Assembly (NCBI GenBank): GCA_902826775.1
Contig: CADEHE010000007.1
Location: 62,001 to 126,000 of the forward strand
Length of the DNA: 64,000 nt
From: an uncultured Pseudomonadota bacterium
Lineage (GTDB): Bacteria > Pseudomonadota > Gammaproteobacteria > Burkholderiales > JALYOK01
Direction of reading: 5' to 3'
Positions within the stretch are counted from its first letter, which is position 1. The number at the start of each line of letters is the position of its first letter. The translations under genes and the position numbers were made by a program. Below are positions 18,649 to 27,265 of this stretch, one piece after another. Below the pieces are notes generated by a model. The model saw only the letters and a program-made list of their open reading frames with translations, did not search any database and was not told where the DNA came from.

Positions 18649-20747
18649 TGCGGGCCACCTGCGTCCTGGTCGCGGACCAGCACGACGACGGTCCGGCTCG
18701 GCACACGATATTGCAAGGACTGCAGGGGGTGTTCGTTGCCGGGTTCGAGAAAGTCTAACGGGCTTTCGAGGCTGGTGTCGATCACGCGCCGCCATGCGTT
18801 CGCTGCACCCTCCTGGATCTGGAACATCAGATCCTCCCACCAGGCGTTGATCATCACGTAGATGTCGAGGTCCTGCTGCGATGCGCCGTGCAGGGCAAAG
18901 GCGAGGCTGCGGGACTCGTAGCTAAGGTCGGGCTCACTTCCTGTACCGTACCAACGCACATCCTCGCGCCAGAACCGACTGCGTGCCAGCGACGGATGCG
19001 CCTTGCGAAACGCAATCATCCGCTTGAAGAAGCGGAACATGTCTGGGTTCGCGTGCAGCTGGCCCCAATCGATCCAACCCGTTGCGTTGTCCTGATTGTA
19101 AGGATTGTTGTTTCCGGCCTGCGTGTGCATGAACTCGTCGCCGGCGCGGAACATGGGCGTGCCGTTCGAAAGGAACAGCAGGCAACAGAAATTCTTGATC
19201 TGTTGTTTGCGCAGTTTCAGCACTTCGGGTGGCGCGCCCGCGTCGCCTTCCCAGCCGCAGTTCCAGCTGTGGTTGTCCGCCATGCCGTCCGTATTGCCGT
19301 GGCCGTTCGCCCAGTTCCGCTTCTGGTTGTAGGCCACCAGATCGTAGAGCGTGAATCCGTCGTGAGAGGCGATGTAGTTGACGCTCTGATGGGGGTGGTA
19401 GGCGTTCATCCGATCATCGGGAAACAGATCGTCGCTGCCGTACAGGCGGCGCATCAGGGCCGACACCATGCCGGGATCACCCTTTACAAAGCGCCTGAGA
19501 TCATCGCGGAATCTTCCGTTCCACTGGCAAGCCGTGATCCCCGGAAACGCCCGGCCCAGTTGGTACACCCCGGCGGCATCCCAGGGCTCGGCGATCAGGC
19601 GCAGGCGCGCCAGGGCCGGGTCGGAAACCATGTCGCTGAGCAGCGGCACATCGTCAGCATTGACTGAGCCGTCCGGGTTCCGAATGAAGAGGGAAGCGAG
19701 GTCGAAGCGAAATCCGTCCACGTGCATCTCGTGCGTCCAGTGACGCACGCTATCCATGATCATCTTGCGCACGCAGCGGTTGGTACAATTGAGCGTGTTG
19801 CCGGTGCCGGAGAAATTCTCGTAAGGCGCGTTCGGCCGGTCCGCCATCAGGTAGTAGGTGCTGTTGTCGATCCCTTTGTAACTGTAGACCGGGCCGGTGT
19901 GATCGCCCTCGCCCGTGTGGTTGTAGACCACGTCGAGGACCACTTCGATGTCCGCCTGATGTAGCGCCTTGACCATATCGCGCACCTCGTTGTGTTGCGC
20001 CTTCAACGCGGGGTCGCTGATATAGCCATGGTGGGGGGAGAAGAAGTTCAGCGGCATGTAGCCCCAGTAATTGCCGTCGGACGGGTCGTACTGAAACACC
20101 GGCATCAGCTCCACCACGGTGACGCCGAGATCCTTCAAGTACGGAATTTTCTCGACCAGGCCCGCAAACGTGCCGCGCGCCTGGTGCGTGACACCGGAGT
20201 TGGGGTTCCTGGTAAATCCACCGACGTGCAATTCGTAGATGACGGTATCGGCCTCGTGCCGGGGAAGCGGATCGCCTTCCCAGTCAAAGCGCTCGCTGTC
20301 GCCCGTTAGAAAACCCAGGGGCGCCTTGCCCGTGTTGGAACCGGGGCGGGTGGCGGCGAGCCGGTCGAAGGCTGGCGGAAAGAATACGGCCTTTGCGTAG
20401 GGATCGAGCAGGATCTTGTCGCGATCGAACGCGTGCCATTCGTACCGGCCATTGGGCATGGGTCCATCGACACGGTACCCATAGTAGGACGCGCCCTGCA
20501 TCGCCGCGAACGGGATGCGGCAATGCCAGACCCTGCCCGTCTTGTTCTTGAGGTAATCGAAGCGATAGGTCAATACCGGATTGACGATGTCGCGCTCGGT
20601 GTAGAGCAACAACGTCACGTTTTCTGCGTGCTTCGAGTAAAGCGCGAAGTTGCAGGTGCCCCCTGCTTCTATCCTGGTCGAGCCCAGGGGGAACGGCAGC
20701 CCGTCCGTCACCGCCCACCCGGATGATACCGTCTCTGGTAAGCTCAT
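18645..20747 (-). CDS. glgX: glycogen debranching enzyme (isoamylase-type GH13)
   Basis: Hydrolyses alpha-1,6 branches of phosphorylase-limit glycogen. The 700-aa protein has an N-terminal CBM48-like domain ([20 protein letters not shown]), then the GH13 core: [12 protein letters not shown], the nucleophile region [20 protein letters not shown], and [15 protein letters not shown], with [10 protein letters not shown] typical of GlgX. The ATG at 20747 has GGAG 5 nt upstream; a GTG at 20768 is less likely. It is coupled to pgm by an ATGA overlap, making a two-gene glycogen-use operon complementing glgP at the left edge. Confidence 0.94.
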   Translation of the reverse strand: MSLPETVSSGWAVTDGLPFPLGSTRIEAGGTCNFALYSKHAENVTLLLYTERDIVNPVLTYRFDYLKNKTGRVWHCRIPFAAMQGASYYGYRVDGPMPNGRYEWHAFDRDKILLDPYAKAVFFPPAFDRLAATRPGSNTGKAPLGFLTGDSERFDWEGDPLPRHEADTVIYELHVGGFTRNPNSGVTHQARGTFAGLVEKIPYLKDLGVTVVELMPVFQYDPSDGNYWGYMPLNFFSPHHGYISDPALKAQHNEVRDMVKALHQADIEVVLDVVYNHTGEGDHTGPVYSYKGIDNSTYYLMADRPNAPYENFSGTGNTLNCTNRCVRKMIMDSVRHWTHEMHVDGFRFDLASLFIRNPDGSVNADDVPLLSDMVSDPALARLRLIAEPWDAAGVYQLGRAFPGITACQWNGRFRDDLRRFVKGDPGMVSALMRRLYGSDDLFPDDRMNAYHPHQSVNYIASHDGFTLYDLVAYNQKRNWANGHGNTDGMADNHSWNCGWEGDAGAPPEVLKLRKQQIKNFCCLLFLSNGTPMFRAGDEFMHTQAGNNNPYNQDNATGWIDWGQLHANPDMFRFFKRMIAFRKAHPSLARSRFWREDVRWYGTGSEPDLSYESRSLAFALHGASQQDLDIYVMINAWWEDLMFQIQEGAANAWRRVIDTSLESPLDFLEPGNEHPLQSLQYRVPSRTVVVLVRDQDAGGPQ

Positions 20748-20813
20748 GTGTGCTCCGATGGATTGCACCGTTTGGTGTGGTTTTCATGGTGTTTCTTGTT
20801 GCGCGCGGCCGGC

Positions 20814-21281
20814 TCAAGGGTTACCGGGCAAAGCGCAGAAATCGACATCGATCAGCTCGCCGATGCGCTCGATCGTGATGTCGGCCGGCGGATAGGCGGC
20901 GCTGTTCGCGGGGTCGAGCGCGTAGTGGCTCTGGCGCGGAAAGACGGTTGTCAGTCGCGCTCCCCAGAGCTTTTTCATCGCCGCCAGAATGCGCAGCTTG
21001 TCGTCGACCATGACGTAATGGCGAGCCGGGTAACGCTGCTCGACCTCGTCGAGCATCTGCTCTTTGTGCAGGTAAACCAGCACCCGGCCTTCGACCGCGT
21101 CCCACAACCCCGATCGCTCTATCTTGCGCGGCTGGAATACCACGTCGCCATCCGTCAGAATCACCGTCGTCCCCCAACGGCGCAGGTGCGTGATAACGTC
21201 GAGCGCGCCGGGGTACAAGCGCTTGGCAAACGGATAGTCCACCAGAAACGCAGACACCATCAACAGGCGCGGATCGTTCAT
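20814..21281 (-). pseudogene. HAD-like hydrolase, 5'-truncated
   Basis: Reads LYPGALDVITHLRRWGTTVI then LTDGDVVFQPRKIERSGLWD and ARHYVMVDDKLRILAAMKKL: motifs II-IV of a HAD phosphatase. The N-terminal motif I (DxDxT) needed for catalysis is absent; the sequence before MNDPRLLMVS decays (a possible ESYGYGGLAP vestige in another frame) and then repeat copy B begins. So the gene lost its 5' end, apparently at the repeat. It lies 66 nt upstream of glgX. A start at MNDPRLL could still yield a 155-aa protein, but not a normal enzyme. Confidence 0.75.
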
Positions 21282-21331
21282 GGCGCCAAGCCGCCGTAGC
21301 CGTAACTCTCGATAAACCCCAGGAAAAGCCC

Positions 21332-21481
21332 TCGCGCTCGAAAGCCAGGATAGAGCGCAAAGATCGCAAAAGTATCTTGGATCAATAGTGAATGTGTCTG
21401 AGCCCGCTTCAGAGCGAAGCCGCGGCATGAAGCGAAGCTGTGCAAGAGGCGGTAACTGCACCTTTATTGCGGAGTTCCGTG
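21332..21481. repeat. imperfect direct repeat, copy B (about 150 bp)
   Basis: Second copy of the element at 16492-16643, same orientation, ending 6 nt before the stop of the histidine kinase gene. It shares the stretch around agagcgcaaagatcgc and the inverted repeat GCTTCAGAGCGAAGC. No coding role is apparent, although the shared minus frame is open in both. Confidence 0.85.
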
Positions 21482-21487
21482 GCGGTG

Positions 21488-22996
21488 TCAGCCTTGTCTG
21501 ACGGGTTCGGGCGCAGCTTCTGCGCGGGCCACAACCGGCAAAGCAAAGGAAAACGTCGTGCCCTTCCCCGGCGCGCTCTCTACTTCGATGCTAGTTTGAT
21601 GCAAGTTAAGAATGCTCTTTACGATTGCAAGGCCGAGGCCGGCACTGGATGTGGCAGTAGGCCGACTCTTGTCACCCCGATAGAAGCGGTCAAAGATGCG
21701 CGGTAACGCATCCCGGTCGATCCCTGTGCCGGTATCGGACACCTCCAGAGTGACGAGGTTGCCACGCGGTATGAGGCGTACCGTTACCGTGCCACCGCTC
21801 GGCGTATGACGCAACGCGTTATCCAGCAAATTGTCGAGTACGCGCTCAAGCAAGCCGACATCCGCCAACACCAGTGGTGCTTGCTGCCGGACGTCGCAGT
21901 GCACGCGTATGCCCTTGTTGGTCGCCGCGAGTTCAAATTTTTGTGCGACGTCTTGCACCAGATCAGCCACGAGGAAAGGCTCCAGCTTAGGTGTCACTTG
22001 ACCGCCTTCTAGTCGCGCCAGGTCAAGCAGCGTTTCAACCAGCTTTGCCATCCGCCGAGCTTGTTTGACGGCAATCGACAAATACTCACTCCGCTCTTCA
22101 GCCGATAGCGAAGGACCGCCCATCGCTAAGGTATCCAGATGCGCCTGCAACGACGTAAGCGGGGTGCGCAGATCGTGCGAAATGTTAGCAAGCATCTCTC
22201 GCCTCATGTCGTCGTTGCGACGCAAACTCTTTAACTGAGCGACGATACGCTCGGCCATTGCTGCAAAAATGTGGGTCAATTCGCCGATCTCGTCGCTCGC
22301 CTGCTTGCGCAAGTATGCGGCGCTTTGGGGCAGAGTGGCGAATCCGTTACGACGAAACTCCTCCATCGCTCCGGCGAGCACCCTCAAGCGTGATGTCAAG
22401 ATCTTGATGATCCAAATGCTCGCCAGGATGGCAAACGTAGCCCCGGCCATGGTGAATAACGTTCCCTCCTGAAGCGCGTACGTTGATCTGAGTGCTTGCG
22501 CGCCTTCGGCGTGCGCCTGCCTATGCAGTACTATGTAAAGCAGGCTATCGGGATGGCCAGCTAACGTGACGGGGGCTGCAGAAAACACTTCTTTGCGTTG
22601 ATCGTCGAGCGGATCTTCGCCAAAGAACGGGAAATTGCTATCCCCCTCAATGAAGCGCAGCAGTGGCTTCGCATCTATAGTTTTCCGCCTCACTCTTTCC
22701 AGTGGAACAGACGCCGCAAGCACTTGGCCGGATCGCGTCACTAAGTACAAGTCCACGTTCGGATTGACTAGTTTGAACCGCGCGAGCAGTCCAGCCAACC
22801 CGCTTTGCCCAGATGGCGGAGCCTCCAAGAAATGTTGATTGGCGAGCGCTGTGGCGAGCGACCGGTTGAAGCGTTGGGCGAACTCTGCGTGATACTTTTC
22901 ATGCGAGACGTTCAAGACGACCAAGCAGATCATCGTCATCATCGCCCCAAACCCGAAGAATACGACAAGCAGCTTGCTGTAGAGCGAGTTAAGCAC
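21488..22996 (-). CDS. sensor histidine kinase (OmpR-partner type)
   Basis: A 502-aa inner-membrane kinase: first transmembrane helix at residues 8-28, a periplasmic sensor region of about 140 aa, a second helix around 175-200, a HAMP-like linker, the dimerisation/phosphoacceptor box NISHDLRTPLTSLQAHLDTL, and the ATPase motifs NLLDNALRHTPSGG, DTGTGI, FDRFYRGD and GLGLAIVKS. The GTG start has AAAGGA upstream and lies 2 nt after the response regulator, so they form one operon. The signal is unknown. Confidence 0.92.
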   Translation of the reverse strand: MLNSLYSKLLVVFFGFGAMMTMICLVVLNVSHEKYHAEFAQRFNRSLATALANQHFLEAPPSGQSGLAGLLARFKLVNPNVDLYLVTRSGQVLAASVPLERVRRKTIDAKPLLRFIEGDSNFPFFGEDPLDDQRKEVFSAAPVTLAGHPDSLLYIVLHRQAHAEGAQALRSTYALQEGTLFTMAGATFAILASIWIIKILTSRLRVLAGAMEEFRRNGFATLPQSAAYLRKQASDEIGELTHIFAAMAERIVAQLKSLRRNDDMRREMLANISHDLRTPLTSLQAHLDTLAMGGPSLSAEERSEYLSIAVKQARRMAKLVETLLDLARLEGGQVTPKLEPFLVADLVQDVAQKFELAATNKGIRVHCDVRQQAPLVLADVGLLERVLDNLLDNALRHTPSGGTVTVRLIPRGNLVTLEVSDTGTGIDRDALPRIFDRFYRGDKSRPTATSSAGLGLAIVKSILNLHQTSIEVESAPGKGTTFSFALPVVARAEAAPEPVRQG

Positions 22997-22998
22997 GC

Positions 22999-23715
22999 TT
23001 ATCCTTTGTGGTCGGCCCCATTTGCAGAGAACTTGTACCCTACGCCCCAGACAGTCAGGAGGAGCTTAGGACGCGAGTGGTCTTGCTCGATTTTGGCCCG
23101 CAATCGATTGATGTGACAGTTCACAGCGTGCTCGTAGCCTTCGTGGCTGTAGCCCCACACCATGTCTAGTAGCTGGGCGCGACTGTATGCCCTGCCCGGA
23201 TTGCGCATGAAATGCAGCAGGAGCTCGAACTCCTTGCCGGTGAGACTTACATTGCAGCCACGCACCGTCACCTCGCGCGTGGCGGGGTCAATGCGGATGC
23301 CAGCGATTGCAAGCGCTGTCGCATCGGATTGGGTGGAGGACGCCATTGCATCCATGCGCCGAAAGATAGCCTTTATTCGGGCAAGAAGCTCAGCAATGCT
23401 GAAAGGCTTGATAAGGTAGTCGTCCGCACCCATCTCCAGGCCAACGATGCGCTCAACCTCCGAGGATCTGGCAGTTAGCATCAAAATCGGCGTGTATTGC
23501 GACTTAGCCCGAAGCCTGCGGCAGACCTCTAATCCATCGACACCCGGAAGCATTAGGTCGAGCAGAATTAGGTCGTAGATCTCTGCTTGCGCTTCCCGCA
23601 AGCCTGACTCACCGTCAAAGGCCAGTCTCACAACATATGAGAGCTCGCGTAGATGCCGAGCAACGAGTTTGGCTACTTCTTGCTCGTCTTCAATGATCAG
23701 AATGCTGCGCGTCAT
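22999..23715 (-). CDS. OmpR/PhoB-family response regulator
   Basis: A 238-aa DNA-binding regulator. The receiver domain has acidic residues in IIEDEQEVAK, the phosphorylation Asp in LILLDLMLPGVDGLEV, Thr in MLTARSSEVER and Lys in YLIKPF; the C-terminal winged helix has FELLLHFMRNPGRAYSR and the recognition helix YEHAVNCHINRLRAKIE. Paired with the downstream histidine kinase. Targets are unknown; the neighbouring glycogen genes are candidates by position only. Confidence 0.93.
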   Translation of the reverse strand: MTRSILIIEDEQEVAKLVARHLRELSYVVRLAFDGESGLREAQAEIYDLILLDLMLPGVDGLEVCRRLRAKSQYTPILMLTARSSEVERIVGLEMGADDYLIKPFSIAELLARIKAIFRRMDAMASSTQSDATALAIAGIRIDPATREVTVRGCNVSLTGKEFELLLHFMRNPGRAYSRAQLLDMVWGYSHEGYEHAVNCHINRLRAKIEQDHSRPKLLLTVWGVGYKFSANGADHKG

Positions 23716-23733
23716 GACGTCAATCCAACCGGC

Positions 23734-23979
23734 CTAGCGCACTACAATCAATCCAAGTTGCTTGCCACGGTCGGAGATCACCGGAAACTCGCCGCCAGTG
23801 CCTGCAACAAACTCAATGGTGCTTGTTTGCGGCAAGCCTGTCTCAAACTGTGGCGTTAGACCGATTATTCTGATTCGCAGATCGCGGCGCGTGTTTTCTA
23901 GACAGCGTAGGTGCAGACGAACTGGGCAGCCGCGACATACGATGACCGCGACGGGCGAATCTTGCTCACTAAGCTCCAT
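23734..23979 (-). CDS. hypothetical protein upstream of response regulator
   Basis: An 81-codon frame from the ATG at 23979 (MELSEQDSPVAVIVCRGCPV) ending 18 nt before the regulator gene. It contains CRGCPVRLHLRC, a Cys cluster that could bind metal, and a beta-rich C-terminus (FVAGTGGEFPVISDRGKQLG). No family recognised. The open frame extends to 24060. Confidence 0.45.
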   Translation of the reverse strand: MELSEQDSPVAVIVCRGCPVRLHLRCLENTRRDLRIRIIGLTPQFETGLPQTSTIEFVAGTGGEFPVISDRGKQLGLIVVR

Positions 23980-24309
23980 CGTTGTTTCCTGGATTGGGAT
24001 GGCATTGGCCCGCTTATCGCGATGACCTATGTCAGTCTCTCGAAGCAGCAGCTTGATCATGATGCTAATTTAGGGACGTGGTGCCACCTCTATTCATCGC
24101 TTGCCCGGTCGCGGTCGCCGCCAAGGTACTGGTGCGCAGCCCTTGGGTCTCGCGTCAGGTTTGAGGACGACTCCAAACGGTTCTCCGCTCAGTTTGGCCG
24201 TTTGATCGCTTTCACCTACCTGCCGCCCACAATCCGCTCACATTTTCCCAGCGGCACAGCGACCCACTCGTTGAGTCCCCGTCCCTTTCCTCCAGTTTGC
24301 GAGAACTTA
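23980..24309. other. intergenic, no supported gene
   Basis: No gene, palindrome or repeat could be supported between the hypothetical ORF and the RND remnant. It may be decayed sequence downstream of the CzcA/CusA fragment. Confidence 0.4.
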
Positions 24310-24660
24310 CGCGATTGGCTGCCCCCCAATCGTACAAATGCGGCGCGCTAGCGCAGGGGAGGTAAACAAACCACCCACTGCCACGGTCGCCAGCGGCCGC
24401 CGCGTGTTGCGCGCCCACGCCGCGTGATAACAACGTCGGAATCACGCCCGGGATAGTGACCGAGGCGGTCATAAGTACCGGGCGCAGGCGCAGCATCGCG
24501 CCTTGGCGCACCGCGTCGCACATCGAACAGCCCTGACGCAGCTCGTTCGAGAACAAGACCAGCACGATGCCGTTAAACATCGGCCACGCTGAACACGGCG
24601 ATGAAGCCGATCGCCGAAGACACCGAAACGTACTGGCCGGCTACTTCAACCGCCAGCTAC
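24310..24660 (-). pseudogene. RND metal-efflux pump (CzcA/CusA) C-terminal remnant
   Basis: Two frames together read VAGQYVSVSSAIGFIAVFSV then FNGIVLVLFSNELRQGCSM and DAVRQGAMLRLRPVLMTASV then IPTLLSRGVGAQ, matching the helix 10-12 region of heavy-metal RND pumps. A frameshift lies near 24580; after GVGAQ the usual RPLATVVIGGL is scrambled, with only LYDW recognisable. The rest of the roughly 1000-aa pump is absent. It is probably the relic of the pump that once partnered the CusC/CusF genes at 29-31 kb. Confidence 0.75.
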
Positions 24661-24800
24661 GGATCGTCGCGCGAATCGCTTGAACGCCTTGTTGTTGACC
24701 GCTGGGTAAACCACGAACAGACACCCTTTCGAGCTTTCGTCAACCGAGGCCGCAAAGCCTAAGAGGTCGAACTGCTGGTCGGCATACCCTTGACGGCGCA

Positions 24801-25100
24801 TCAATTTTTAGGGTGCTTGTGAATGCGATTCTTCCGCATGTACTCCGGTTCCTGGACAATGACATCATGTCTGATTTTCTTGACCGTCGTGGCATCGAGG
24901 CCAGGCACTTTCTCCAGATCTTTGATTACCTTGAAAGCTCCATGCTTCTCGCGGTAGTCAATAATCGCCTTCGCCTTCACGGCACCAAGATCCTTGATCG
25001 CCTCCAACTCTGCTTGTGTTGCTGTATTGACGTCGAGCTTCGCGAACGCAACCGAACTGGCAGCGAAAAACGCGATAACAGTTAAAGCTAACCTTTTCAT
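24801..25100 (-). CDS. ComEA-like helix-hairpin-helix secreted protein
   Basis: A 99-aa protein with a signal peptide (to about residue 20) and one ComEA HhH domain: LDVNTATQAELEAIKDLGAV, KAKAIIDYREKHG and VPGLDATTVKKIRHD. Such proteins bind DNA non-specifically in the periplasm; stand-alone versions are common in betaproteobacteria with unclear roles. A cop-box-like palindrome lies 160 nt upstream (25261-25276). Confidence 0.88.
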   Translation of the reverse strand: MKRLALTVIAFFAASSVAFAKLDVNTATQAELEAIKDLGAVKAKAIIDYREKHGAFKVIKDLEKVPGLDATTVKKIRHDVIVQEPEYMRKNRIHKHPKN

Positions 25101-25260
25101 GTGTGTGCACCTCCTAACGCTCTTGCGTCAAATCACGTCTCAGTATACGAGTACAAAACACTCGCCTTTCTCGCGATCCACGCATACCGTTGCGGTAACG
25201 CGATTGAACGAGCTATTCGATAGTATGTCCCTCGGGTGCTGACAGAGGCCTTACGTTCAG

Positions 25261-25276
25261 ATTACATTTTTGTCAT
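25261..25276. promoter_or_regulatory. cop-box-like palindrome (one mismatch)
   Basis: ATTACATTTTTGTCAT: left half ATTACA, 4-nt spacer, right half TGTCAT. It matches the perfect ATTACA-N4-TGTAAT at 31431-31446 except for one base. It lies in the 250-nt gap between the ComEA-like gene (minus) and the SAM synthetase remnant (plus); a TACTAT hexamer 35 nt downstream on the minus strand could be a -10. Confidence 0.55.
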
Positions 25277-25351
25277 TTCCGGTTCCGCTATCGCTAGCGC
25301 TTGAACGTTCTCGGTGCGAGGAGGATTTGCCGCACGGCTTGACTAGCTAGC

Positions 25352-25660
25352 GTCATCAGGATAAACACCTTGGACGACAGAAATGCGAGCGACGAATCGG
25401 GTATCTACCTACCGTGTCGAGTTTGTGGGCAGGGCGGGCGGGGCCATCGCGTGAACGGTGTGATAAGCCCTGGAAGAGGCATGTCGCTTGAGGCAACGTC
25501 TGGCACAAATCCGGTTTGTCATGTAGGTAAGCTATATAACGTCCTCGCAATGCACATCGCGCGTGACATCCATGCTGAAGTGGATGAAATCGCGGAGGTA
25601 GACGTTCAACTTGAAACGATTACGCAGGAGATATTGCATGGGAAGACGGCGCTCTATTGA
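25352..25660 (+). pseudogene. archaeal-type S-adenosylmethionine synthetase fragment
   Basis: Reads INTLDDRNASDESGIYL, RGHRVNGVISPGRGMSLEAT and NPVCHVGKLYNVLAMHIARD, then EVDEIAEVDVQLETITQEIL. This matches the central/C-terminal part of the archaeal-type methionine adenosyltransferase (also found in some bacteria). The N-terminal two thirds are missing (stops immediately upstream), and the LLSQIGxPIDxP end is replaced. It is the only plus-strand coding trace in this area. Not functional. Confidence 0.75.
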
Positions 25661-25721
25661 GCTGCCTGCGGCGCGCGCGACAGCGTTCGAATGCGACCGC
25701 CTCAGCGGGTGAACTGCAAAT

Positions 25722-26264
25722 CTAAGTCATTTGTTGTTTGCCTCGTGTTCGATACAACCAGGTACCCGCGATTGCCAGGGCAAGATAGTTTAGTACGATG
25801 AACCAGGGCGACGTCCATGCGAATCCATCGAAGCCACGGTAGGTGAGAGGATAGAAGATCGGCACCGCATAGTACGCGGCCGAATGGGTCGGCACGTCAG
25901 TAGCAATATGCAACCACCACCCAAGCAACGGGTAGAGCCAGGTAGGTCGCCACCGCCACGCCGCGAGCGACAACGCGCCCAGAAAAAGCACGCTGTGCAT
26001 CGCGCAATGTAGATGATGCGCGGATTTGCTCACCCATTCGCGCAGAATCGGCTCGCGGCCGGGATTGGCTGTGGCATAAGCCAGCAACTCGCTTCCGCTC
26101 ACCTGACCAAGGAGAACGCTGATAACCACCGGGATCATTTGAATGACATCGGGTAGCATCGCCAACACCACTCCCGCAGCGTGCGTCCGCTTCGTCATGT
26201 AGCCGCGTCTGCGCAGCACCTCCCCGCCAGCCCACGCCCACATACCGTGCGCCAAGATATCCAT
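25722..26264 (-). CDS. DUF457-like membrane protein (putative metal-dependent hydrolase)
   Basis: A 180-aa inner-membrane protein: MDILAHGMWAWAGGEV at the start, a helix-rich middle, HHLHCAMHSVLFLGALSLAA and the terminal WWLHIATDVPTHSAAYYAVP then FYPLTYRGFDGFAW. The His/Asp spacing (HxxxH, HIxxDxPTHS) is the pattern of the membrane-bound metal-dependent hydrolase family, whose activity is unproven. No operon partner is evident. Confidence 0.75.
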   Translation of the reverse strand: MDILAHGMWAWAGGEVLRRRGYMTKRTHAAGVVLAMLPDVIQMIPVVISVLLGQVSGSELLAYATANPGREPILREWVSKSAHHLHCAMHSVLFLGALSLAAWRWRPTWLYPLLGWWLHIATDVPTHSAAYYAVPIFYPLTYRGFDGFAWTSPWFIVLNYLALAIAGTWLYRTRGKQQMT

Positions 26265-26429
26265 CAGTGTTTGTAGACGCGCCCCGAGATCGGCGCCGTT
26301 GATTGCTCCATCATCGCGGCATCTGAGATGGTGGGGCGTGCGAAAGATGCCCTATCCAGACTCCGCGGTGTCGGGACTGTCCCAAAAGCGAAAGATGGAA
26401 GCTTCATCATCACGAGATGCTCAAGACCG

Positions 26430-26720
26430 AGCAACAGATAGACAGCGCCTAAGCGAGGCGCGGGCCAATTGGCCTGCGTTGACTAGGTTGCAGAGTGCAG
26501 GAAGACTGGTGCGTGCGGCTTGCTCCCCCGCTCGCATCAGCCACTCTCGATCCTTGAAACCGAGCTGTCAAGACGCCTTAATGTCGGGCTTGATGACAAA
26601 GCGGGCTACCTGGAGTTCATGCTCCTTGATGCGCTGCGTGGCAATCGTGAACGACTGAAACAGCATACTGACTGTGTTGGATACTTCAGCGTGCTCTGAT
26701 GACGGCAACTAGCCCCGAAT
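26430..26720 (-). pseudogene. patatin-like phospholipase C-terminal remnant with internal stop
   Basis: One minus frame reads AEVSNTVSMLFQSFTIATQR, IKEHELQVARFVIKPDIKAS, stop (TGA), then QLGFKDREWLMRAGEQAART and SLPALCNLV. The block 'xADxVIxPDxxxx... AxELIxxGExAAxxxLPxL' is the end of bacterial patatin-like proteins. The catalytic GxSxG domain is absent and the frame carries one in-frame stop. A 37-codon hydrophobic frame (LMLVCLLFAQAAIATSGC) just upstream is unassigned. The rest of 26265-26889 shows nothing else. Confidence 0.6.
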
Positions 26721-26889
26721 TCGTCATTAGACAGCCGCTCGTCGCAATGGCTGCTTGCGCAAACAGCAGGCACACGAGCATCAGACGCGCGATTTCGAAC
26801 AAGGCGGGAACGTGCGCAGATCTTCATAGCATTTCTAGAATAGCCCGCACGCCATGGGTTTGTCCATGACCGTCTGCCTGGGGTCGAGA

Positions 26890-27228
26890 TCAATTGGCTG
26901 GTTCGAGGGATGTGATTGTCAAAGCCCCGTTCACCCTATCTGCGGTGAACTTGATCTTGTCACCCTCGCGTAGCTGGTCAAGCATCTCGGGTTGTTTTAC
27001 CCGAAACAACATGGTCATCGCGGGCATGTCTAAGTTTTCGATCGGGCCGTGCTTCAAAGTAACCTTGCCTGCTTCCTTGTCGACTTTCTTTACCTCGCCT
27101 AACGTCGCCGTTGAAACCGACGCGGAGGACTCGTCCTGATGATGACTCTCGTGGTCGCCCGCCGCCAACGATGCCAGCGGTAAGGCAAGGGCAAAAGCGA
27201 TGACGAAGGGTTGAATTTGGCGTTTCAT
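26890..27228 (-). CDS. cusF: CusF-like periplasmic copper-binding protein, Trp replaced
   Basis: A 112-aa exported protein (signal to about residue 22) with a CusF/OB-fold domain GEVKKVDKEAGKVTLKHGPI and ENLDMPAMTMLFRVK. CusF hands Cu(I)/Ag(I) to the CusCBA pump. The ligand His (KHGP) and two Met (MTM) are present, but the usual capping Trp (NWPAMTM) is Met here (DMPAMTM); the second CusF at 30.7 kb keeps Trp. It lies last in the minus-strand copper operon, 37 nt after the cupredoxin. Confidence 0.9.
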   Translation of the reverse strand: MKRQIQPFVIAFALALPLASLAAGDHESHHQDESSASVSTATLGEVKKVDKEAGKVTLKHGPIENLDMPAMTMLFRVKQPEMLDQLREGDKIKFTADRVNGALTITSLEPAN

Positions 27229-27265
27229 GGTTTCTCCTTAAAAGAATAAAGTGCGTCGCTGCCGG

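Noticed and set aside
16492..21481. Repeat pair as ends of a classical insertion sequence or transposon
   Set aside because: The copies are direct, about 150 bp, without a transposase between them; the intervening genes are ordinary glycogen enzymes, so only an undefined repeat can be claimed.
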